A DNA stretch of 64,000 nt from Oscillospiraceae bacterium (lineage in GTDB: Bacteria; Bacillota; Clostridia; Oscillospirales; Oscillospiraceae): assembly GCA_022846075.1 (NCBI GenBank), contig AP025582.1, forward strand, positions 62,001 through 126,000, given 5' to 3'. Of the stretch, positions 52,742-60,978 are shown one piece after another (the stretch's first letter is position 1; every line of letters starts with the position of its first letter). Both the position numbers and the translations under genes were made by a program. The notes beneath the pieces were generated by a model that did not search any database, had not been told where the DNA came from, and saw nothing but the letters and a program-made list of their open reading frames with translations.

Positions 52742-53665
52742 TCAGTCCCCCGCCGCCGGGCCGGAGGCCGGGGCGCCCGACTGGGTGTATTCCCGCATCT
52801 CGTCCAGCAGAAGGCGGAGAGAGGGGTTGTGGTTGCTCCTGCACCAGATGGCGTCGGTGCCCACGGGGGGCAGGCGGTCGGTCTTTGTCAGGTCGATGGA
52901 ACGGATGCTGTCGCTGGTATTGACCCGGTAGCTGCGGCCCATGATGCAGAAGCCCAGCCCGGACTCCAGGTAGAGGATGAGGGTCTCCATATCCGGCACC
53001 TCCAGCACGTTTTGAAAGCTGGTGCCGGCGTGGATAGCGGTGTCGGCGTAATAGTTGTCGGAGGGCGGGGTGTGGAGCCGGAGCAGGGGCTTGTCCACAA
53101 AATCCTGGAGGGACAGCCCGGGGCTCTCCCGGAGCATCAGGGAGGGGGAGTAGTAGAGAAAGGTGTCGCTGCGGGAGACCGCCATGCGGCTGTGGTCGGC
53201 GTTTTTCAGCGTCTCCAGGCTGTACGTAAAGACCACGTCCAGCGCTCCCCCGTCCAGCTTTTGCAGCAGGGTGGAAAAGGGATAGCTGGCAATTTTCAGC
53301 CGCACCTGGGGGTAGACCTGGGCAAAGGCCCGGAAAAAGCCGGGCATAATGAAATTGATGTCCATCATGCTGCCGATGCCCACGTTGATCTGGCCCCGGG
53401 CCTCGCCGGTGTCCTTGGCCAGCTTTCCCAGGGCCCCTTCCAGCAGCCGCAGGGCGTCCCTCACGTCGGGGTAGAGGGTCTGTCCCGCGAAGGTGAGCTG
53501 GACCCCCCGGGTGCTGCGCAGAAAGAGCTTGATGCCCAGCTCCTTCTCCAGGAGGGCGATCTGCTTGCTGATGGTGGGCTGGGACACATAAAGCTCCTCG
53601 GCGGCCTTGGTAAAGCTCAGGTGGTCGGCCACGCTTAAAAAGTATTGAAGCTGCGCCAGGTCCAT
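52742..53665 (-). CDS. LysR family transcriptional regulator
   Basis: A 307-residue regulator of standard length. The N-terminal winged HTH is LAQLQYFLSVADHLSFTKAAEELYVSQPTISKQIALLEKELG (residues 3-45). The effector-binding domain starts near 90 (GQINVGIGSMMDINFIMPGF). It is divergent from the TRAP transporter operon across a 197-bp gap, so it very likely controls that operon in response to the imported substrate or its product. Confidence 0.94.
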   Translation of the reverse strand: MDLAQLQYFLSVADHLSFTKAAEELYVSQPTISKQIALLEKELGIKLFLRSTRGVQLTFAGQTLYPDVRDALRLLEGALGKLAKDTGEARGQINVGIGSMMDINFIMPGFFRAFAQVYPQVRLKIASYPFSTLLQKLDGGALDVVFTYSLETLKNADHSRMAVSRSDTFLYYSPSLMLRESPGLSLQDFVDKPLLRLHTPPSDNYYADTAIHAGTSFQNVLEVPDMETLILYLESGLGFCIMGRSYRVNTSDSIRSIDLTKTDRLPPVGTDAIWCRSNHNPSLRLLLDEMREYTQSGAPASGPAAGD

Positions 53666-53718
53666 GTACTCTTCCGCCTTTCTCCCGCCAAATATGCCGG
53701 TCCGTTATAACCGGGTTT

Positions 53719-53745
53719 ATTCTATTCTGGAATATCAGTATAGCA
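53719..53745 (-). promoter_or_regulatory. LysR promoter and candidate LysR box
   Basis: An extended -10 on minus, TGC plus TATACT (53745-53737), adjoins ATTC-N7-GAAT (53719-53733), which satisfies the T-N11-A LysR pattern. A LysR site overlapping its own promoter would explain autoregulation. Confidence 0.45.
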
Positions 53746-53801
53746 CAAATCAATTTCACAAACCAGCGGTTTTCTGTTACGATTTCCACAGTGAAGCCGA
53801 T

Positions 53802-53824
53802 GTCGAACCCGGTCGAACTTCGAC
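53802..53824 (+). promoter_or_regulatory. GTCGAA repeat cluster before TRAP operon
   Basis: GTCGAA occurs at 53802-53807 and 53812-53817 (10 bp apart), the latter forming a palindrome GTCGAA-C-TTCGAC to 53824. It lies 38 bp before the dctP start and may be an operator. Confidence 0.4.
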
Positions 53825-53862
53825 TGTGAGACTGAGGCAATCAAAGGGAAGGGAGAAACATC

Positions 53863-54942
53863 ATGAAAAAGACGATCGCGCTGTTCCTTGCCGCCGCTCT
53901 GGCTCTGGGCCTGGGGGCCTGTGGTTCCGATGACAAGGGGGGCGGGCAGGGCTCCGCCGAGAGCAAGCCCCCGGTGGAAAACAACGGCAAGACCTACACC
54001 TGGAAGCTGGGCACCATCTACAACGACCCCGCCGCCAAGCCGGAATTCAACTCCTTCGGCGTGGCCACCCAGGCCTTCTGCGACCTGGTGAACGAAAAGA
54101 CCAACGGCCAGGTGGTGGTGGAGCCCTATTACAGCAGCGTGCTGGGTGCCTCCGCCGAACTGTGGGGCTCGCTGAGAGACAATGAGATCCAGGTCTTTTA
54201 CGGCCAGCCCATGTCCACCGCCGACCCCCGCTTCGGCGCCTGGAACGTGCCCTACCTCTTCAGCGACTACGACCAGGTGAAAGAGCTCATCGCCAGCCCC
54301 GACGCCCCCCTGTTCACCCTGGCCCAGGAGTGGATGCGGGAGGACGGCGTCCATCTGGCCGCCGTGGGGCCCTCCGTGTTCCGGGGCTTCTTCAACATCA
54401 AGCACCCTGTGGGGGGCATCGCTGACCTCCGGGACCTGAAGTGCCGCACCTATGAGGACAAGGTGGTCCAGACCTTCTGGAGCGATATCTGCAACGCCAC
54501 CTCCATGGCCTTTTCCGAGGTGTACACGGGCCTGCAGACAGGGGCCATCGACGGGCTGGAGTTCGCCTCCACCAGCGTCCTGTCCAGCAAGTATTACGAA
54601 ATCGCCACCCCCTCCTATTACAGCGACGTGGACTGGCAGTGGACCAGCGGGTGCAACCTGGTCATCAGCCGGGACGCCTGGGAGGAGCTGCCCGACGACC
54701 TGAAGGAGATCGTCACCCAGTGCGCCTGGGAGGCCCAGGACGTGTTCTATGAGGAGGAGACCAAGGGGGCTGAGGAGGCTATGACCGAGCTGGCCTCCCA
54801 CGGCACCGAGATCCATGAGCTCACCGACGCCGAGCGCCAGGAGTGGATCGACTACGCCCGGAGCCTGGACGACAAAATGAAGGACGAGGTGGGCGAAGAG
54901 ACCTGGAACGAGGTCTGGGACGTCATCAAACGCGCAAGCTGA
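53863..54942 (+). CDS. dctP: TRAP transporter substrate-binding lipoprotein (DctP family)
   Basis: A 359-residue lipoprotein with lipobox LGAC (Cys near residue 20). The DctP fold shows TWKLGTIYNDPAAKPEFNSFG, GQVVVEPYYSSVLGASAELWGSLRDNEIQ, and in the second lobe DLRDLKCRTYEDKVVQTFW with NATSMAFSEVYTGLQTGAIDGLE, where the Arg that pairs with the substrate carboxylate lies. It binds an organic acid for import by the DctQM proteins encoded next. Substrate identity is unknown; downstream enzymes suggest a hydroxy acid or hydroxyproline-type compound. Confidence 0.94.
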   Translation: MKKTIALFLAAALALGLGACGSDDKGGGQGSAESKPPVENNGKTYTWKLGTIYNDPAAKPEFNSFGVATQAFCDLVNEKTNGQVVVEPYYSSVLGASAELWGSLRDNEIQVFYGQPMSTADPRFGAWNVPYLFSDYDQVKELIASPDAPLFTLAQEWMREDGVHLAAVGPSVFRGFFNIKHPVGGIADLRDLKCRTYEDKVVQTFWSDICNATSMAFSEVYTGLQTGAIDGLEFASTSVLSSKYYEIATPSYYSDVDWQWTSGCNLVISRDAWEELPDDLKEIVTQCAWEAQDVFYEEETKGAEEAMTELASHGTEIHELTDAERQEWIDYARSLDDKMKDEVGEETWNEVWDVIKRAS

Positions 54943-54950
54943 CACAGACA

Positions 54951-54978
54951 GGAGCCCGCCCCGCGGGGCGGGCTCCTA
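54951..54978 (+). terminator. Intra-operon hairpin after dctP
   Basis: A perfect 12-bp stem GGAGCCCGCCCC/GGGGCGGGCTCC followed by the weak tail TATTGT. Probably a leaky terminator or RNA-stability element that gives more binding protein than membrane subunits. Confidence 0.55.
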
Positions 54979-55016
54979 TTGTCCCCGGAAAATGAGAAAC
55001 AAGGGAGGAATGAGCT

Positions 55017-55517
55017 GTGAACGCCTTAAAACGCCTGGACGCTATTCTGTTCAAGATCGTCCAGATCTGCCTGGGCATCGCCATGATCGCTCTGACCGCC
55101 ATCGTGGTCATCCAGGTGGTAGCCCGCTACCTGCTCCACGTGTCCATCGGCGGCGTGGAGGAGCTGCCCGTCTACCTGATGATGATCAGCGTGTGGATCG
55201 CCGCCATTTTTGTGGCCCGGAGCGACGGCCACGTGAAGATCGAGCTGCTGGACATGTTTGTCAAAAACAAGAAAGTGGTGGGGATGGTCAACATCGTCCT
55301 CTGCGGCCTCAGCGGCGTGGCCCTGGCCTACTTTTCCTATCTGAGCCTGACCTATATGTTCAAGCTCCAGGGCTACGGCGACGTCACCGCCGGCCTGGGC
55401 ATCCCCATTTGGATTTTGGAGATGTTCATGGTCATCAGCTGCGCCATGATGGCCCTCTACTACGGCATTAACCTGGTCAAAAAGATTTTAGCCTGGAAGG
55501 AGATGGGAACGAAATGA
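55017..55517 (+). CDS. dctQ: TRAP transporter small permease (DctQ family)
   Basis: A 166-residue protein with four membrane segments: IVQICLGIAMIALTAIVVIQVVARYLL, LPVYLMMISVWIAAIFVARSDGHVKIELL (the family pattern of an acidic-basic loop), a third near 90 and a fourth near 135. It starts with GTG 55017 after a GGGAGG site and overlaps dctM by four bases (ATGA). It partners DctM. Confidence 0.92.
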   Translation: MNALKRLDAILFKIVQICLGIAMIALTAIVVIQVVARYLLHVSIGGVEELPVYLMMISVWIAAIFVARSDGHVKIELLDMFVKNKKVVGMVNIVLCGLSGVALAYFSYLSLTYMFKLQGYGDVTAGLGIPIWILEMFMVISCAMMALYYGINLVKKILAWKEMGTK

Positions 55518-56866
55518 GCAGTATCATCCTCTCGGTGGTGGTCATTCTGGTCCTGATCCTGCTGGGCATGAGTGTGCCCTGGTGCTTCCTGTGCGGCTCG
55601 CTGGCCTACGTCATCACCACAGGGGCCAGTACGGGAAGTTTTGTCTCCACCGCTTTCTACTCTTTGGAATCGACCTCCACCCTGGCCATCCCCCTCTTTA
55701 TGGCCGCCGGCGTGCTGCTGGAAAAGAGCGGCATTGCCCGCACCCTCATCGACCTGGCGGAAAAGCTGATGCGGAAATTCAAAGGCGGCATGGGCGCCAC
55801 CATCCCGGTGGTGGCCTGCTTCTTCGGGGCCCTGTCCGGCTCGGGCACCGCCACCGTCACCACCCTCAGCTCCATGATGGCGCCCCGTCTCCGGGAGATG
55901 GGCTGGGACAAGCGGTATCTGGCCGCCTTCATCGCCGCCTGCGGCCCCCTGGGCTACATGATCCCCCCCAACATGAACGCCATTCTCTATTCCAACGTCT
56001 CCAGCGCCTCGGTGTCCGGGCTGTTCCTGGCCACCATCCTCCCGGGCCTTCTCTGGGCGGCGCTCTACCTGCTCATCAACCGGCTGACCTACCATCGCTG
56101 GTATGACCCGGCCAAGGGCGGCCACCTGGACCCGGAGACCGACACCATCATCCCCATGACGGACGAGGAGCGGGCCCTCCTGGGCCGGACCCAGAAGTGG
56201 AGCACGGTCATCAAAAACGCCATCCCCGCCTTCCTGATGCCCGTCATTATCATGGGCGGCATCTACTCAGGCACCTTCACCGCCACCGAGGCCGGCGGCG
56301 TGGGCTGCCTCTACGGCGTCATCGTGGGAGTCTTTGTCTATCGGACCCTCCGGGGCAAGAGCGTTTTCAACGCCTTTGTCAGCACCGGTTCCTCTTTGGG
56401 CTCCTTCCTCATCATGTTCCCCATGACCCTCATCTTTTCCCGCATCATGGTCACCAACGGGGTGCCCGACATGATTACGAACCTCATCACCGGCGTGTCC
56501 GACAATCGCTTCGTCATTCTCTTCATCCTGGACGTGGTGCTCATCATCGCGGGCTGCTTCCTGGACGCCGGCGTCCTCCTGCTGGTGCTGACGCCCCTGC
56601 TGCTGCCCACGGCGGCCGCCATCGGCCTGACCCAGATCCAGCTGGGCGTCATCATGTTCGTGGCGGTGGGCGTGGGGACCATCACCCCGCCCATGGCAAT
56701 GAATATTTTTATCACCGGCAAAGCCTGCAACGTCACGGTGCGGGACATGATGGCGCCCCTGTGGCCCTTCCTGGTTTTCGGGGCCCTACCCATCCTGTTC
56801 CTGGTGACGTACATCCCCGAGGTGAGCCTGTGGCTGCCCCGGCTGGTCATGGGGGCGGTTTCCTGA
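55514..56866 (+). CDS. dctM: TRAP transporter large permease (DctM family)
   Basis: A 450-residue membrane protein with about 12 segments. DctM landmarks are the early IPLFMAAGVLLEKSGIARTLIDLA, the conserved FFGALSGSGTATVTTLSSMMAPRL, GPLGYMIPPNMNAIL, and near the end GVGTITPPMAMNIFI. It is the sodium-coupled channel of the importer. The FAD oxidoreductase gene starts 35 bp later. Confidence 0.95.
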   Translation: MSSIILSVVVILVLILLGMSVPWCFLCGSLAYVITTGASTGSFVSTAFYSLESTSTLAIPLFMAAGVLLEKSGIARTLIDLAEKLMRKFKGGMGATIPVVACFFGALSGSGTATVTTLSSMMAPRLREMGWDKRYLAAFIAACGPLGYMIPPNMNAILYSNVSSASVSGLFLATILPGLLWAALYLLINRLTYHRWYDPAKGGHLDPETDTIIPMTDEERALLGRTQKWSTVIKNAIPAFLMPVIIMGGIYSGTFTATEAGGVGCLYGVIVGVFVYRTLRGKSVFNAFVSTGSSLGSFLIMFPMTLIFSRIMVTNGVPDMITNLITGVSDNRFVILFILDVVLIIAGCFLDAGVLLLVLTPLLLPTAAAIGLTQIQLGVIMFVAVGVGTITPPMAMNIFITGKACNVTVRDMMAPLWPFLVFGALPILFLVTYIPEVSLWLPRLVMGAVS

Positions 56867-56901
56867 GCCCCTCAATCTCCGTGGAAAAGGATCTTGATAC
56901 T

Positions 56902-58128
56902 ATGATACGTGAAAAAGAAAAGGACCTGCGGGTCATCCTGGACTGCGACGTCCTGATCTGCGGCGGCGGCATCGCCGGCGTGGCGGCCGCCATCGCCGCC
57001 GCCCGGGAGGGCGCCAAGGTGGTGCTGACCGAGCGGGAGTACGCCCTGGGCGGACTGGCCACCCTGGGCCTCATCACCATCTATCTCCCCATGTGCGACG
57101 GCCTGGGCCACCAGGCGGAGTACGGCCTGGTGGAGGAGCTGCTGCGGCTCTCCATCAAGCACGGGGCGGAAAAGGACTGCACCAAGCTGTTTTTTGAGCC
57201 CCACTCCGAGGCAGAGCGCCGGGTCGGACCCCGGCTGTCCGCCCAGTTCAACCCCGAGTTTTTTGCCCTGGAGATGGAAAAGCTGCTGCTGGAGCTGGGG
57301 GTGGACATCCAATACGGCACCCTGGTGTGCGGCACGGTGATGAAGGCGGGGGGCAAGGTGGACGCCGTCATCGTGGAAAACAAGGCCGAGCGGTGCGCCA
57401 TCCGCTGCAAAAGCGTGGTGGACGCCACAGGGGATTCCTATGTGGCCCAGTACGCCGGGGCGCCCCAGGCCCTCTACCGGTCGGGCAACGGCCTGGCCAG
57501 CTGGTACTACTATCTGACCGGCGGCCAGCTCAGCCTCAGAATGTACGGCCTGAGCGACGTGATGCCCGGGGAGAACCAGTCCAGCGACTCCCAGGACAAC
57601 GACATCGACAACGTCATCGCCGGCAGCCGCCGCTACCACGGCCTGGACGGGGCGGAGCTGAGCCGGATGGTGTCCGACGGCCACCAGTATATGCTGCGGG
57701 ATATGCTGGAGCACCGGGAGAGCGCCCCCGACTTCGTCCCGGTGACCATGTCCACCATTCCCCTGCTGCGGATGACCCGGCGGCTGGTGGGGGCCTACGA
57801 GATGGACGACGGGGAGCTGGGCGCGGCTATGTCCGACAGCGTGGGGACCTTCTGCGACTGGCGCAAGCGGGGGCCCATGTACGAGCTGCCCTTCCGCTGC
57901 CTGTACAGCCCCGCGGTCCCCAACCTGGTGGTGGCGGGGCGGAACATCTCGGTGACCGACGCCATGTGGGACATCACCCGGGTCATCCCGGTCTGCGCTG
58001 TCAGCGGCCAGGCGGCGGGGACGGCGGCGGCCATGGGGGACGACTTCCCCGCTCTGGACGTCTCCCGGCTCCAGGCCCGGCTGACGGCGGCGGGGGTCCG
58101 CCTCCACTGCGGCGATATTTTGAAGTGA
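56902..58128 (+). CDS. FAD-dependent oxidoreductase
   Basis: A 408-residue flavoprotein. The N-terminal dinucleotide-binding fold is DVLICGGGIAGVAAAIAAAREGAKVVLTERE (about residues 13-43), followed by ALGGLATLGLI. A second FAD contact is VVDATGDSYVAQYAG, and near the C-terminus is LVVAGRNISVTDAMWDITRVIPVCAVSGQAAGTAAA. This is the FAD-dependent oxidoreductase type (PF12831-like) often found with carbohydrate or organic-acid catabolic genes. It may oxidise the compound imported by the TRAP system. ATG 56902 has AAAAGG 11 bp upstream. Confidence 0.88.
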   Translation: MIREKEKDLRVILDCDVLICGGGIAGVAAAIAAAREGAKVVLTEREYALGGLATLGLITIYLPMCDGLGHQAEYGLVEELLRLSIKHGAEKDCTKLFFEPHSEAERRVGPRLSAQFNPEFFALEMEKLLLELGVDIQYGTLVCGTVMKAGGKVDAVIVENKAERCAIRCKSVVDATGDSYVAQYAGAPQALYRSGNGLASWYYYLTGGQLSLRMYGLSDVMPGENQSSDSQDNDIDNVIAGSRRYHGLDGAELSRMVSDGHQYMLRDMLEHRESAPDFVPVTMSTIPLLRMTRRLVGAYEMDDGELGAAMSDSVGTFCDWRKRGPMYELPFRCLYSPAVPNLVVAGRNISVTDAMWDITRVIPVCAVSGQAAGTAAAMGDDFPALDVSRLQARLTAAGVRLHCGDILK

Positions 58129-58177
58129 CTCTATATACATATCGCCCGAGAGGGCGGGAAAGGCAGATGATCAAGCC

Positions 58178-59449
58178 ATGTTTTTGACCGACGAGGAGCG
58201 GGCCATGCTGGACGGCGCCGAAGGGCTGGCGGTCCAGAAGGCCATGGAGATCCTGGTCCATTACGGCGAGGCCCTGGGGGCGGAGCGGCTGGTGGACACC
58301 AGGAACGTGGGCGGCTATCTCATCGCCCGCAAGGACCAGATGGCCCACGCTAAGACAAACGACTTCGACACCTTGTTCTCCGAGCTGAACATCGACAGCG
58401 ACGTGCCCTTCCAGTTCGGCCGGGTGAAGGTGCCCTCCTGCCAGTTTGAGACCGATATGGAGCCGGACTATTACCGCCTGTCCGACCGCACCGACGAGGA
58501 CAAGGCCCTCTACGAGCGCAACATGGACTGGCTGCGGAAGGTGGGGGTCAAGCCCATGTGCACCTGCACCCCCTACCAGGTGGGCAACGTGCCCGTCCGG
58601 GGGGAGCACTGTGCCTGGATGGAGTCCAGCGCCGTGGTGTACATTAACAGTGTCCTGGGGGCCCGCACCAACTGCGAGGGCACCGAGAGCACCACCGCGG
58701 CCATGCTCACCGGCAAGATCCCCTACTGGGGCTACCACTGCGACGAGCACCGCCGGGGCACCCACCTCATCCGGGTGGAGACGCCCATTTTGACCCAGAA
58801 GGACTGGGGCCTGCTGGGCTACTGGATCGGCAAGGTGGTCCAGGATAAGGTGCCCGTGGTGACCGGGCTGGGGCCCCTCCCCACCCGGGACATGCTCAAG
58901 CACTTCGGCGCGGCGGCGGCCTCCGCCGGCGGCATCGAGATGTACCATATTCCCGGCGTCACCGCCGACGCCCACAGCGTGGAAGAGGCTCTGGGCGGCA
59001 ACAAGCCCGTGGAGCTGAAATTTGGTATGGAAGAAAAGCGGCTGGCCTACGACCTCCTGAACAGCTGCGGCACCGACACCGGCGTGGACTTCGTCATGCT
59101 GGGCTGCCCCCATTACTCCATTGACCAGGTGGAGGAGGTGGCCCGGCTGGTGGAGGGGAAAAAGATCAAAGAGGGCGTCAGCTTCTGGGTCTTTGTTCCC
59201 CAGCCCATCAAGGATCTGGCCGTCCGCTGCGGATATGTGGACATCATCGAGCGGGCCGGGGGCCTGGTGATGCGGGACTGCTGTCCCGCTCTGGGGCAGT
59301 TCAAGCCTAAGGGGGCCAGGGTGATGGCCACCGACTCGGGCAAGCAGGCCCACTACCTGCCCAACTTCACCGGCATCCAGTCCTGGTACGGATCGGTGGA
59401 GGAGTGTGTGGACGCCGCCGTTACCGGCGAGTGGGGAGGTGCGCTGTAA
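58178..59449 (+). CDS. Aconitase X catalytic (large) subunit
   Basis: A 423-residue protein starting FLTDEERAMLDG, the usual start of aconitase X large subunits (DUF521). Visible family motifs are VPSCQFETDM, TCTPYQVGNVP, SVLGARTNCEG, GYHCDEH, FVMLGCPHYSIDQVEEVA and DCCPAL; conserved Cys residues can hold an iron-sulfur cluster. Known members dehydrate cis-3-hydroxy-L-proline (bacteria) or mevalonate 5-phosphate (archaea). The small subunit is encoded next with a one-base overlap. Which substrate applies here is not shown by the sequence. Confidence 0.92.
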   Translation: MFLTDEERAMLDGAEGLAVQKAMEILVHYGEALGAERLVDTRNVGGYLIARKDQMAHAKTNDFDTLFSELNIDSDVPFQFGRVKVPSCQFETDMEPDYYRLSDRTDEDKALYERNMDWLRKVGVKPMCTCTPYQVGNVPVRGEHCAWMESSAVVYINSVLGARTNCEGTESTTAAMLTGKIPYWGYHCDEHRRGTHLIRVETPILTQKDWGLLGYWIGKVVQDKVPVVTGLGPLPTRDMLKHFGAAAASAGGIEMYHIPGVTADAHSVEEALGGNKPVELKFGMEEKRLAYDLLNSCGTDTGVDFVMLGCPHYSIDQVEEVARLVEGKKIKEGVSFWVFVPQPIKDLAVRCGYVDIIERAGGLVMRDCCPALGQFKPKGARVMATDSGKQAHYLPNFTGIQSWYGSVEECVDAAVTGEWGGAL

Positions 59450-59874
59450 TGGAAAAGATCGTTCTGCACGGCCGCAAAGTGGTGGGCGGCGTGGTGGAAG
59501 GCGAGGCCCTGGTGACCAAGGAGACCATCTCCGGCTGGGGCGGCATCGACGTCAAGACGGGCACCATCATCGACGTCCGCCACGAGCTGGCGGGGGAGTG
59601 CTTCGCCGGGAAGGTGCTGGTGTACCACGGAGCCAAGGGCTCCTCTGGCTGGTCCAGCCAGTTCCACCAGGCCCGGAACAACGGCGTGGCCCCCCTGGCC
59701 ATGGTGTTCAAGGAGACCACCACCAAGATCGCCCTGGGCTGTGTGGTGACCCACTGCCCCGGCGTCACCGACCTGGACCAGGACCCCACCGAGGTCATCC
59801 ACACCGGCGACTGGGTTCGGGTGGACGGCGACCAGGGCACGGTGGAGATTTTGCGCCGCAAGGGCGAAGGGTAA
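59449..59874 (+). CDS. Aconitase X swivel (small) subunit, DUF126
   Basis: A 141-residue protein of the DUF126 swivel domain. GRKVVGGVVEGEALVTKETISGWGGID is at the N-terminus, and GKVLVYHGAKGSSGWSSQFHQA holds the Ser-rich substrate-binding motif. VVTHCPGVTDLDQDP lies near 105. It completes the aconitase X heterodimer with the preceding large subunit; ATG 59449 shares its A with that gene's stop. Confidence 0.93.
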   Translation: MEKIVLHGRKVVGGVVEGEALVTKETISGWGGIDVKTGTIIDVRHELAGECFAGKVLVYHGAKGSSGWSSQFHQARNNGVAPLAMVFKETTTKIALGCVVTHCPGVTDLDQDPTEVIHTGDWVRVDGDQGTVEILRRKGEG

Positions 59875-59891
59875 GCGGATTTCATAGAATA

Positions 59892-59928
59892 AAAAAAGGA
59901 CGCGCTTTTTAAAGCGCGTCCTTTTTTC
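59892..59928. terminator. Bidirectional terminator between convergent operons
   Basis: A stem of about 16 bp (AAAAAAGGACGCGCTTT and complement) with A- and T-runs ends the aconitase X operon and the convergent Gfo/Idh/MocA operon. Confidence 0.94.
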
Positions 59929-59939
59929 TTGTGTCCAGG

Positions 59940-60959
59940 TCACTTCAAGGGCAGATGGATGACCTCGCCGGTGGCGGCGGAGAGGTCGGCGGCAAAGACC
60001 ACCTCCTGGGTCTTGACCGCGTCGGACATGGGGCAGTCGGTCTCCTTGTCGTTGATGATGCAGTCCATGAAGTGGGCGGCCTCCTCGGGGAAGGGGTGGT
60101 GCTTCACGTCGCCGCTGTTGGGGGTGAGGACGGGCAGCTCCATGTAGTCCCGCTGCTCCGCGATCTGGTCGGGGGACCAGAGCTTCTCGTTCCACAAGGT
60201 GCCCTTGGTGCCGCACAGGTGAAGGTTGAAGACGTAGGGGCTGATGAAGTCGTAGCTGCTGCCCACCTTGGCCACGGCCCCGTTTTTGAACTTGAGGATG
60301 ATGGCGATGGTGCCGTCGAACTCCAGGTCCTCCCGCATCTTGCTGGACTGGGCGTAGACCGACACCACCTCGTCCTGCATGAACCACCGCATGGCGTCCA
60401 CGGCGTGGCAACCGCCGGCCAGGAGGGAGCTGCCCCCCACGCTCTTCTTGCAGGTCCACTCGTAGCAGGGGATGGAGTCGGTGACCCGGTGGAAGTAGTC
60501 GGTCTCGGCGTACTTGAGCTCGCCGATGTAGTCCTTCTGCATCCGCTTGGCGGTGACGAAGAGGGGGTTGTAGTGGAGCACGTAGCCCACCAGGGTCTTT
60601 ACCCCGGCCTTGCGCACCGCCTCGTCCATGCGCTTGGTGTCCTCCCAGGAGAGGGCCACCGGCTTCTCGATGAGGATGTGCTTGCCCGCCTCGGCGGCCA
60701 TGATGGTCTGCTCACAGTGCATATCGTTGGGGGTGCAGATGACCACGATATCCACGCTGGGGTCCTTCAGCCCCTCGGCGTAGTCGGTGTAGACGGTACA
60801 GCGGCCCTCCAGGCCGTACTCCCGGGCCTTGGCCTCCCCCTTTTCCTTGGAGCGGGAGACGATGGCGGTGACCTGGGCGGAGCCCGTCATCTCAAAGGCG
60901 CGAATGTGCTCCCCGGACACCCAGCCGGTCCCGACGATCATAACACCATACTTTTTCAT
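59940..60959 (-). CDS. Gfo/Idh/MocA family oxidoreductase
   Basis: A 339-residue NAD(P)-dependent dehydrogenase. The N-terminal Rossmann fold is GVMIVGTGWVSGEHIRAFE, followed by DIVVICTPNDMH and the hallmark AGKHILIEKPVALSWEDTKRM (EKP, near residue 98). The C-terminal sheet domain contains GGSSLLAGGCHAVDAMRWFM, whose His is the likely catalytic residue. It oxidises a cyclitol or sugar derivative. Last gene of an operon with a TIM-barrel isomerase and sugar ABC genes, pointing to breakdown of the imported sugar or inositol-like compound. Confidence 0.93.
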   Translation of the reverse strand: MKKYGVMIVGTGWVSGEHIRAFEMTGSAQVTAIVSRSKEKGEAKAREYGLEGRCTVYTDYAEGLKDPSVDIVVICTPNDMHCEQTIMAAEAGKHILIEKPVALSWEDTKRMDEAVRKAGVKTLVGYVLHYNPLFVTAKRMQKDYIGELKYAETDYFHRVTDSIPCYEWTCKKSVGGSSLLAGGCHAVDAMRWFMQDEVVSVYAQSSKMREDLEFDGTIAIILKFKNGAVAKVGSSYDFISPYVFNLHLCGTKGTLWNEKLWSPDQIAEQRDYMELPVLTPNSGDVKHHPFPEEAAHFMDCIINDKETDCPMSDAVKTQEVVFAADLSAATGEVIHLPLK

Positions 60960-60978
60960 TGCGCTTCATCCTTTCCAT

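Noticed and set aside
54951-54978. End-of-operon terminator after dctP
   Set aside because: There is no T-run and dctQM follow directly in the same orientation, so a leaky or processing hairpin is more likely.
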